Shown piece after piece: positions 1-4,559 of a stretch of 10,272 bases of DNA. The notes beneath the pieces are model-generated. The model ran no database searches, had not been told where the DNA came from, and saw nothing but the letters and a program-made list of their open reading frames with translations. A program made the position numbers and the translations under genes. The number at the start of each line of letters is the position of its first letter. Positions within the stretch are counted from its first letter, which is position 1. The DNA is from Cytophagales bacterium. Its GTDB lineage: Bacteria; Bacteroidota; Bacteroidia; Cytophagales; Cyclobacteriaceae. Where the stretch lies: the NCBI GenBank assembly GCA_029262955.1, contig JAJCYL010000229.1, positions 1-10,272 on the forward strand. The letters run 5' to 3'.

Positions 1-18
1 CTGGGGTTTAAACCCCAG
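1..18. repeat. REP-like palindrome, GGGTTTAAACCC core
   Basis: The first 18 bases form a perfect palindrome, CTGGGGTTTAAACCCCAG, followed by GGCAATT. The same core and the same GGCAATT flank recur at 2388-2444, so this is a repeat family and not a chance palindrome. It lies downstream of the thiL stop codon, where it could also fold in the 3' end of the transcript, but it has no clean U-tract. The element may extend leftward beyond the window. Elements of this look are often mobilised by RAYT (REP-associated tyrosine) transposases; none is encoded here, so that link is inference. Confidence 0.7.
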
Positions 19-56
19 GCAATTAAAGGCAATTAAAAGCAATTAAAAGGCAATAA
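18..56. repeat. Tandem 10-mer (GGCAATTAAA) array
   Basis: Four consecutive degenerate units of GGCAATTAAA (10, 11, 10 and about 8 bases) run from the edge of the REP-like palindrome to the thiL stop codon. The unit starts with GGCAATT, the normal outer flank of the palindrome, so the array appears to be an expansion of the palindrome's tail. Confidence 0.65.
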
Positions 57-1115
57 TCAAAAATGCACCCAACCCTGGGCCTTCACTTCTACCGTATTCC
101 CATTCTTCGTCACCAGGTTTACTCCTGTGCCAGCTTCATCGATATAGCCGATAAAATGAACATCAGGGTGCTTCTCTAATTTATCATGATCTTTTTGAGC
201 AATGGTAAAGAGCAATTCATAATCCTCCCCGCCATTCAAACTACAGGTAATAGGATCGAGACCAAATTCCACTGCCGTGTCATAAGTGCCTTTGTCTATC
301 GGCAGCTTGTCCTCATAAATGACTGCCCCGCACTTTGATTCAAAACAGATATGTTTCAAATCGGAAGCCAGCCCGTCACTGAGATCAATCATTGAAGTTG
401 GAACGATATTTAGCTCTCGCAATTCATGAATGATGTCCATCCTGGCTTTAGGTTTTAGTTGCCGCCCAACAATGTATTCATATTGGTCCAATTGGGGTTG
501 CATCTCCTGGTTTTCAAGGTACACTTGCTTTTCTCGCTCCAATACTTGTAGGCCAACAAAAGCAGCACCCAGATCTCCGGTGGCACAAATGATATCACTC
601 TTCTTTGCACCATTGCGATAAGAAATCTGTGAAGCAGTAGTTATTCCCAACACGGAAATACTGATCGCCAACCCTGCACCTGATGAAGTGGTATCGCCTC
701 CTACTAAATCAACTTTGTAGGCCTCACACGCTGCCGAAATTCCTTTATACAGCTCTTTAATGGCCTCAACTGAGAATCGATTACTCAACCCAAGGCTTAC
801 CGTCACTTGCTGAGGTATGCCATTCATGGCAGCTATATCCGATACATTCACCGCAATAGCCTTATACCCCAGATGCATTAAGGGTACATAGGACAAATCG
901 AAATGCACGCCTTCCATTAGCATGTCTGTTGACAAGAGCGACAATTGATCTCCACACTCCACTACTGCTGCATCGTCACCAATACCCATAACCGTTGACG
1001 AATTGGTGGTCTTAAAATCCTTCCGGATCTCATTAATCAACCCAAATTCTCCCAATTCGCTTATTTCTGTTCTAATTATATCTTCACCCATACTATCAAA
1101 TACATAATCCATCAT
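57..1115 (-). CDS. thiL: Thiamine-monophosphate kinase
   Basis: ThiL phosphorylates thiamine monophosphate with ATP to give thiamine diphosphate, the last step of cofactor synthesis in the cytoplasm. The 352-residue protein is full length and shows the family signatures in order: RTEISELGEFGLI (residues 15-27), GIGDDAAVV (44-52), STDMLMEGVHF (62-72), NVSDIAAMNG (90-99), VGGDTT (138-143), SDGLASDL (246-253) and GGEDYELLFT (295-304). The acidic residues in these motifs normally hold Mg2+ and ATP. The start is uncertain. The tandem ATGs at 1115 and 1112 sit inside a 7-base repeat, whereas the ATG at 1091 (MGEDIIRTEIS) fits the usual ThiL N-terminus better; none has a clear Shine-Dalgarno. The gene lies 20 bases after mce on the same strand and probably shares its transcript. 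Confidence 0.95.
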   Translation of the reverse strand: MMDYVFDSMGEDIIRTEISELGEFGLINEIRKDFKTTNSSTVMGIGDDAAVVECGDQLSLLSTDMLMEGVHFDLSYVPLMHLGYKAIAVNVSDIAAMNGIPQQVTVSLGLSNRFSVEAIKELYKGISAACEAYKVDLVGGDTTSSGAGLAISISVLGITTASQISYRNGAKKSDIICATGDLGAAFVGLQVLEREKQVYLENQEMQPQLDQYEYIVGRQLKPKARMDIIHELRELNIVPTSMIDLSDGLASDLKHICFESKCGAVIYEDKLPIDKGTYDTAVEFGLDPITCSLNGGEDYELLFTIAQKDHDKLEKHPDVHFIGYIDEAGTGVNLVTKNGNTVEVKAQGWVHF

Positions 1116-1135
1116 TCATCATTCATCATTCATAA
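1112..1135. repeat. Three heptamer repeats at the thiL start
   Basis: Read on the minus strand, three copies of ATGAATG run directly into the annotated start codons of thiL. Each unit contains an ATG in a different frame because 7 is not a multiple of 3. On the other side the array joins an AATTAATTATG stretch belonging to the AT-rich repeat family seen at 3366-3455. Confidence 0.6.
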
Positions 1136-1540
1136 TTAATCCAAAATTTCCTGACATAGCTCTACTAAAACCCCATTCGCAGATTTTGGATGAACAAAGC
1201 ACACCAACTTGTTGTCAGCCCCTCGTTTTGGTTCTTCATTTAACAAGACAAACCCTTCCTTTCTCAACCGTTGCATTTCCTCATAGATATCCTCCACCGC
1301 AAAGGCAATGTGATGTATTCCCTCACCCCTTTTTTCGATAAACTTTGAAATGGCATTGTCAACACCGATTCCTTCCAACAACTCAATTTTAGACTCTCCC
1401 GTTTGGAAAAAGGAGGTTTTAACGTTCTCAGAGGAAACTTCCTCGGTCTTATAGTGATTAACACCTAACAATTTGGAATAAAGATCATTAGAGTCTTCTA
1501 AGTCCTTGACCGCGATACCAATGTGTTCAATTTTCTCCAT
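1136..1540 (-). CDS. mce: Methylmalonyl-CoA epimerase
   Basis: The enzyme interconverts (2R)- and (2S)-methylmalonyl-CoA, linking propionyl-CoA and succinyl-CoA metabolism. The 134-residue protein is a complete vicinal-oxygen-chelate protein with two beta-alpha-beta-beta-beta modules, beginning at HIGIAV (residue 6) and GIHHIAFAV (residues 74-82). Likely metal ligands are H6, H77 and E127 (in VELCQ), with E53 in KIELLEG as another acidic site residue. The FVHPKSANGVLVEL stretch (115-128) is typical of Mce rather than of glyoxalase I. The ATG at 1540 lies about 47 bases from the edge of the palindromic promoter at 1586-1601. thiL follows 20 bases downstream. The methylmalonyl-CoA mutase partner genes are not in this window. 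Confidence 0.93.
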   Translation of the reverse strand: MEKIEHIGIAVKDLEDSNDLYSKLLGVNHYKTEEVSSENVKTSFFQTGESKIELLEGIGVDNAISKFIEKRGEGIHHIAFAVEDIYEEMQRLRKEGFVLLNEEPKRGADNKLVCFVHPKSANGVLVELCQEILD

Positions 1541-1585
1541 AGTACATTCTTGTCAGCCAGATAACCATTGGGTTCAATTATTGGC

Positions 1586-1601
1586 TATCTTTGCAAAGAT
1601 G
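1586..1601. promoter_or_regulatory. Palindromic divergent promoter between mce and 1646 gene
   Basis: The plus strand carries TATCTTTG at 1586-1593, an exact match to the Bacteroidota -7 consensus TAnnTTTG. The 14 bases 1587-1600 (ATCTTTGCAAAGAT) are a perfect palindrome, so the minus strand reads CATCTTTG at 1601-1594, one base off consensus. Initiation about 7 bases beyond each box would give leaders of roughly 45 bases to the ATG at 1646 (+) and to the mce ATG at 1540 (-). A TTG at 1568-1570 lies where a plus-strand -33 element might be, but the spacing is short. The site rules out any upstream start for the plus-strand gene. Confidence 0.6.
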
Positions 1602-1645
1602 TTGAAACTTTTTGGGTTACTAAACGGTTTGTACCCTTACTGATT

Positions 1646-2056
1646 ATGATAGATGTAAAAAACGACCAACGTATTGAGGTTGCTAAGATTCAGGAAGACA
1701 TTAAGAATTTTCTTGGAGTGAAGAGTAGCCAACTCGTCTTCGAATATGGCATGACCGATGGCAAGATTAAGATTGACCTGATTACAATCAATCCAAGGCA
1801 CAATCAGTCGTTCCTTTTTAGATCCGAAGAAGGACTTGATCGCATTGATGCGCTCAACAAGTTGGCTGATTATGTGAAGGATTATAAAGAAAGGGAAGGC
1901 TCTTATACCGTTCAATGGTCAGCCCGTGGTGATCGTGAACTTCACACGTCCTATTTCTACGGATCAAACATCTATGATGCTTTGGACAAATTATATTATG
2001 GTCGAGATATGAATACCATTAATGTCTACAGCGTCAATTTAAACCCAATGACTTAA
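1646..2056 (+). CDS. Conserved-looking protein of unknown function, upstream of IscA-like gene
   Basis: I do not recognise a named family for this 136-residue protein. It is soluble, with no signal peptide or membrane segment, and has a mixed alpha/beta character. The N-terminus (MIDVKNDQRIEVAKIQEDIK) looks helical and charged, followed by beta-like stretches (KIKIDLITINP, 40-50). The later part is rich in aromatic residues: SFLFRSEEG (55-63), YTVQWSARGDRELHTSYFYG (87-106) and ALDKLYYGRD (112-121). The ATG at 1646 is chosen because the open frame extends upstream only to a TTG at 1568 that precedes the promoter at 1586-1593. The stop is 3 bases before the IscA-like ATG, so the two genes are almost certainly cotranscribed. 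A role linked to iron-sulfur assembly is possible by context only. Confidence 0.8.
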   Translation: MIDVKNDQRIEVAKIQEDIKNFLGVKSSQLVFEYGMTDGKIKIDLITINPRHNQSFLFRSEEGLDRIDALNKLADYVKDYKEREGSYTVQWSARGDRELHTSYFYGSNIYDALDKLYYGRDMNTINVYSVNLNPMT

Positions 2057-2059
2057 GCT

Positions 2060-2386
2060 ATGATTAGTGTAACTGATAACGCAAAAAATAAGATCGTCGC
2101 TTTAAGAAGTGAAGAGGGAAAAGATTCTACCAACAATATTCGGGTAGCAGTGAAAGGAGGCGGCTGCTCAGGTTTAATGTACGACCTGGAGTTCGATTCA
2201 GCCATTACGGACAGCGATGAGATTTTCGAAGATAAAGGCATCAAAATCATGGTAGACAAGAAAAGCCTCCTCTATCTATTAGGTACTACCCTTGATTTCA
2301 GTGATGGCTTGAACGGCAAAGGTTTTCAATTCATCAACCCCAATGCCAACCGGACCTGTGGTTGTGGGGAGAGTTTCGCGGTTTAG
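2060..2386 (+). CDS. IscA/HesB/ErpA-type iron-sulfur cluster carrier
   Basis: A-type carrier proteins accept Fe-S clusters from scaffolds and pass them to apo-enzymes in the cytoplasm. The 108-residue length and the three invariant cysteines match the family: C36 in GGGCSGLMY, and C100 and C102 in the C-terminal TCGCGESF. The family pattern TTLDFSDGLNGKGFQFINPNA lies at about residues 76-96 just before the cysteine pair. It sits second in a two-gene unit behind the unknown protein at 1646, with a 3-base gap and no room for a separate promoter. The sequence does not show whether it acts as IscA, SufA or ErpA, and no suf or isc genes are adjacent, so no gene symbol is assigned. Confidence 0.93.
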   Translation: MISVTDNAKNKIVALRSEEGKDSTNNIRVAVKGGGCSGLMYDLEFDSAITDSDEIFEDKGIKIMVDKKSLLYLLGTTLDFSDGLNGKGFQFINPNANRTCGCGESFAV

Positions 2387-2387
2387 A

Positions 2388-2444
2388 ATTGCCCTGGGTT
2401 TAAACCCCATCAATTGCCACGGGTTTAAACCCGTGGCAATTGAT
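2388..2444. repeat. Paired REP-like palindromes, one perfect over 36 bases
   Basis: The right unit, 2409-2444, is a perfect 36-base palindrome: its left arm ATCAATTGCCACGGGTTT is mirrored exactly in the right arm. The left unit, about 2388-2408, has the same GGGTTTAAACCC core (2396-2407) but imperfect arms. Both share the outer CAATTGCC/GGCAATTG flank and are related to the element at 1-18. They begin within 2 bases of the IscA-like stop codon. The long arm could end or protect that transcript, but the only T-rich tail is ATTTTG, so I do not call it an intrinsic terminator. Confidence 0.8.
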
Positions 2445-2531
2445 TTTGCGGCATCCTATAGTTCACGGTGCTGACAGCCAATTAAATTTGTACAAGTGCA
2501 CAAATCGAAGAGTCGATTCATTTGATCACCT

Positions 2532-2573
2532 ATGCTCGACAGGCCTGCCCGCCTTGCCAGGCAGGCTCAGCAT
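2532..2573 (-). repeat. CTGAGC-type hairpin element with GC-rich insert (reverse orientation)
   Basis: The outer arms ATGCT (2532-2536) and AGCAT (2569-2573) pair perfectly. Read on the minus strand, the arms enclose CTGAGC and GTCGAG, the two halves of the widespread CTGAGC-TTGTCGAAG type core. Between the halves is a GC-rich hairpin with a perfect 7-base stem, GCCTGCC (2543-2549) and GGCAGGC (2560-2566). Confidence 0.65.
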
Positions 2574-2650
2574 GACAAACTCCTATTTTCGAGTATTCAT
2601 AGTTCTTATATAATGATAAGAATGAAATATCACAATTACTTAATCGTGTC

Positions 2651-2713
2651 ACCCTGAGCCTGCCTCGCCACTTGCCCGCCGTATAGGAGGGGCAGGCGGG
2701 CCTGTCGAAGGGC
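2651..2713 (+). repeat. CTGAGC-type hairpin element with GC-rich insert (forward orientation)
   Basis: The arms CCCT (2652-2655) and AGGG (2709-2712) flank CTGAGC at the left and GTCGAAGG at the right. The core is interrupted by about 44 bases of GC-rich sequence with two mutually exclusive stems: GCCTGCC (2659-2665) with GGCAGGC (2691-2697), or GCCCGCC (2674-2680) with GGCGGGC (2695-2701). The interruption is at the same point as in the oppositely oriented element at 2532-2573. Confidence 0.65.
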
Positions 2714-2859
2714 CATAAAACAGATTATTTCTGACGACCTCCAAAACAATGTTCATAATACCAAAAACCACAATCATAATTCTTGATTCATTATTCCTTA
2801 TTCGACATTCATTATTCCTTCTGTTTACCTATTTTTAAGCGCTCAAACTAAAAGGATTA

Positions 2860-3360
2860 ATGTCAAAACGTAACCTGGCAGGCTTCACGCTGACTGCCAT
2901 TTCCTTGCTCCTCCTCTATCCGGGATTGACCTTTCCCATGTTTCGACTTGAAATTGGTGCGGAGTTTCCCATCGTAGGTAAGGTGAGCCTTTATGAACAA
3001 ACCCAAAGCATCCTACAAACGGTGGAAACCCTGTATGACAACGACAATGCCATTGTAGCTTTCCTTATTCTGTTCTTTAGTGTGATGGTACCCTTCATAA
3101 AGGCACTGATATTGATGATTGCACTCTTCGCTAAACAATTAAAGAGACGTGTCCAGCTATTTAATTTTGTTCATACTATTGGAAAATGGTCTATGGCCGA
3201 CGTCTTCGTGGTGGGTGTTTTTATCGCTTACTTATCAACCAAATCTAACACTGCCATTTCAGCTGAATTGCACAATGGGTTCTACTACTTTACCGGTTAC
3301 TGCCTGCTTTCACTGACGGCATTGCAGGTAATGAAATTAGAAACTTCCACTAATGAATAG
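2860..3360 (+). CDS. Paraquat-inducible protein A (PqiA) family membrane protein, single domain
   Basis: PqiA-family proteins are inner-membrane partners of MCE-type lipid-transport systems in Proteobacteria; the role of short stand-alone versions in Bacteroidota is not settled. This 166-residue protein has one domain of about four membrane helices (roughly residues 7-27, 64-90, 112-126 and 141-158). It carries the family stretches SVMVPFIKAL (74-83) and GKWSMADVFVVGV (108-120). E. coli PqiA has two such domains, so this is a half-size relative and I give no symbol. The ATG at 2860 has an AAAAGGA ribosome site 4 bases upstream, one of the better ones in the window. The gene stands alone among repeats, with no MCE-domain or PqiC-like neighbour visible. 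Confidence 0.85.
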   Translation: MSKRNLAGFTLTAISLLLLYPGLTFPMFRLEIGAEFPIVGKVSLYEQTQSILQTVETLYDNDNAIVAFLILFFSVMVPFIKALILMIALFAKQLKRRVQLFNFVHTIGKWSMADVFVVGVFIAYLSTKSNTAISAELHNGFYYFTGYCLLSLTALQVMKLETSTNE

Positions 3361-3365
3361 TGATG

Positions 3366-3455
3366 TTGGATTATGAATTTTGGATTTTGGATTAATCGAT
3401 CCTCTAACCAAGAAAGTGCTTAGACCTATCTCTTACTAATCCAAAATTCATAATC
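3366..3455. repeat. AT-rich inverted repeat after the PqiA-family gene
   Basis: GATTATGAATTTTGGATT at 3369-3386 is matched exactly in inverted form by AATCCAAAATTCATAATC at 3438-3455, with a 51-base spacer. The inversion extends a few bases further with one mismatch on the outer side. It begins 9 bases after the PqiA-family stop codon. Similar single arms occur at 1131-1146 and 4519-4540, so the arm is a dispersed repeat; it could form a long weak hairpin between two convergent genes. Confidence 0.65.
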
Positions 3456-3489
3456 AACAATCAATAATTATTTACGTTTTTTTGTGACG

Positions 3490-3660
3490 CTATCATCCTT
3501 TGCCTTACTTATCACACTATCTATCACGTCATCCTGAGCAGAGCGAAGGATCTGTTGTTAAATGAAAAGTTACTTATGCCTATCCTGGACAAAGTCATAA
3601 TCTTACTCGGGGCACAAGTCACCCAACCCTAATGCCTCGCTGGAAGACTTGCGCCAGCTC
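3490..3660. repeat. 171-base direct repeat, copy 1
   Basis: This copy and 4242-4413 are nearly identical, with a handful of substitutions and one 1-base length change just after GGATCT. Landmarks in order are CTATCATCCTTTGCC, the hairpin ATCCT (3531-3535)/AGGAT (3547-3551), the stretch around CCTATCCTGGACAAAGTCAT, CTCGGGGCACAAGTC and the terminal GACTTGCGCCAGCTC. CAAGTC and GACTTG near the 3' end can pair as part of a larger stem with one mismatch (GGC-A-CAAGTC against GACTTG-C-GCC). No open frame explains the conservation. Confidence 0.85.
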
Positions 3661-3827
3661 GGGATTCCCCGGTCTCCTATCGTTCGCCGTGGAATAACGG
3701 GTAAGTTATTAACATTACGGACTTTGACAATTGACTATCAGTCGTATTAATTTGATAAATCGCTTTTAAATAATTGACCAAGTCACCCAGGCTTGAAACA
3801 CGAAAGTTTACTTTTAATTTCAGGAAA

Positions 3828-4052
3828 TTATCGATGTTTTCTGAGAATAACCTGTTTGTCCTTATTTACGAATTCTACGTCCAGCATCTCATCAAACTTG
3901 GGTACATCATCCGACATTATTTCTAACAATTTAATCAGATGGCTTTCCTGTCTCAGTTGAATTTTTTTAACATCCCTTAGCTCCTTCACAAAGGTATCCT
4001 GCTTGATGAGCATTTCAGAAAGCAGTTCAACTATTTTATCTTCACTTTGCAT
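3828..4052 (-). CDS. Small charged protein of unknown function between direct repeats
   Basis: The 74-residue product has no recognised family, signal peptide or membrane segment. Residues 1-45 are strongly amphipathic and charged (SEDKIVELLSEMLIKQ, then ELRDVKKIQLRQESHLIKLL), which suggests a coiled coil. The tail is DVEFVNKDKQVILRKHR. The ATG at 4052 has no Shine-Dalgarno. A plausible promoter lies upstream: on the minus strand TATTGTTG (4106-4099) is one base from TAnnTTTG, and a TTG lies 20 bases further up (4129-4127). The gene sits alone between the two copies of the 171-base repeat. Coding status is likely but not certain, since nothing but codon pattern and promoter supports it. Confidence 0.6.
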   Translation of the reverse strand: MQSEDKIVELLSEMLIKQDTFVKELRDVKKIQLRQESHLIKLLEIMSDDVPKFDEMLDVEFVNKDKQVILRKHR

Positions 4053-4214
4053 CAGTTAAAAATAAGAAGTTCACTCCATATCCTCTAACGAATTATTTCA
4101 ACAATACGTTTTAATAGTCGTAACCACAACCATAACGCTAGTAGTTTTGCTACCGTCTACAATTCATAGGTTTCATAGAAACGGGACAGTCGTTCCCTCC
4201 CCTAACCCCTAAAG

Positions 4215-4233
4215 AGACTTGCGCCAGCTCGGG
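4215..4233. repeat. Tail fragment of the 171-base repeat
   Basis: AGACTTGCGCCAGCTCGGG here is identical to the tail of copy 1 and stands 8 bases before the head of copy 2. The preceding CCCTAACCCCTAAAG loosely resembles the ACCCTAATGCC that precedes the same tail in the full copies, so this is probably the remnant of a third, tandem copy. Confidence 0.7.
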
Positions 4234-4241
4234 TATTCAGT

Positions 4242-4413
4242 CTATCATCCTTTGCCTTACTTATCACACTATCTATCACGTCATCCTGAGCAGAGCGAAG
4301 GATCTATTTGTTAAATGAAGAGCTACTTATGCCTATCCTGGGCAAAGTCATAATCTTACTCGGGGCACAAGTCACCCAACCCTAATGCCTCGCTGGAAGA
4401 CTTGCGCCAGCTC
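4242..4413. repeat. 171-base direct repeat, copy 2
   Basis: This is the second near-identical copy, 752-753 bases downstream of copy 1 in the same orientation. The hairpin arms ATCCT (4283-4287) and AGGAT (4299-4303) are conserved. The sequence beyond the final CAGCTC differs from copy 1 (AGGGGGATC instead of GGGATTCCCC), which places the 3' boundary of the unit there. Confidence 0.85.
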
Positions 4414-4418
4414 AGGGG

Positions 4419-4501
4419 GATCTACCAAAGTTCAGATGTCACTTCGTGATAGAAAGGTATTAATTGATCTACCAAAGTTCAGATGTCACTTCATGATAGA
4501 A
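4419..4501. repeat. 36-base repeat, two copies 11 bases apart
   Basis: Copies at 4419-4454 and 4466-4501 start GATCTACCAAAGTTCAGATG and differ at one base (CTTCGTGAT against CTTCATGAT). Each contains a short hairpin, TGTCAC-TTC-GTGATA. The single difference weakens the stem in copy 2. The first copy directly abuts the end of the 171-base repeat. Confidence 0.75.
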
Positions 4502-4539
4502 CGATTAATCAAAAATCAAGCATCCAAAATCCATAATTA

Positions 4540-4559
4540 AAATCAATCAAGATTGATTT
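4540..4559 (-). terminator. Possible terminator hairpin overlapping the DUF4139 stop codon
   Basis: AAATCAATC and GATTGATTT form a perfect 9-base inverted repeat around an AA spacer. On the minus strand this covers the last codons and the TGA of the DUF4139 gene and is followed by TTTTAATTATGG. The stem is AT-rich and the loop only 2 bases, so termination would be weak at best. Confidence 0.35.

Larger units (their letters stand above)
2387..2859. other. Gene-free, repeat-filled intergenic segment
   Basis: These 473 bases contain no credible coding frame. In order they hold two REP-like palindromes (2388-2444), a 20-base near-palindrome (2486-2505, 16 of 20 symmetric) next to a small AATCG/CGATT hairpin (2503-2518), two oppositely oriented CTGAGC-type elements with GC-rich inserts (2532-2573 and 2651-2713), and an AT-rich stretch with ATTCATTATTCCTT twice (2786-2799 and 2807-2820). 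Only the last 30 bases are likely to act as the promoter and leader of the next gene; TATTTTTA at 2830-2837 is one base from the -7 consensus. Confidence 0.6.
3361..3827. other. Gene-free segment with inverted and direct repeats
   Basis: No credible coding frame is present. Bases 3366-3455 hold an AT-rich inverted repeat and 3490-3660 the first copy of the 171-base repeat. The next 35 bases contain an imperfect hairpin, ATTCCCCGG (3664-3672) against CCGTGGAAT (3687-3695), with 8 of 9 positions paired. The rest, to 3827, is AT-rich and shows nothing recognisable beyond CAAGTCACCCA at 3779-3789, a short match to the middle of the 171-base repeat. Confidence 0.55.
4053..4542. other. Gene-free segment with repeat copy 2 and 36-base doublet
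   Basis: The first 150 bases hold the likely promoter and leader of the small gene. Then come a fragment of the 171-base repeat's tail (4215-4233), the complete second copy (4242-4413), the 36-base doublet (4419-4501) and an AT-rich arm of the TCCAAAATTCATAAT family (4519-4540). No coding frame is credible. Confidence 0.6.

Noticed and set aside
1568..1645. Upstream TTG extension of the unknown protein gene
   Set aside because: It would include the exact -7 promoter box at 1586-1593, and the added residues look non-conserved; ATG 1646 is preferred.
2388..2444. Intrinsic terminator of the IscA-like gene
   Set aside because: The stem is strong and well placed, but no U-tract follows, and the same palindrome occurs elsewhere as a repeat.
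2486..2505. Near-palindromic 20-base operator site
   Set aside because: Symmetry is 16 of 20 bases, but it lies over 350 bases from the nearest start codon in a repeat region, so an operator role is unsupported.
3595..3720. tRNA or other known structural RNA gene
   Set aside because: GC-richer sequence with several small hairpins drew attention, but there is no cloverleaf, no T-loop motif and no CCA end; it is largely the tail of the 171-base repeat.
3490..4413. CRISPR-like array
   Set aside because: There are only two full units of about 171 bases with a 581-base interval; there is no series of short repeats with regular spacers and no cas gene.
3490..4413. Insertion sequence bounded by the direct repeats
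   Set aside because: The bracketed DNA encodes no transposase, and the repeats lack recognisable terminal inverted repeats or target duplications.
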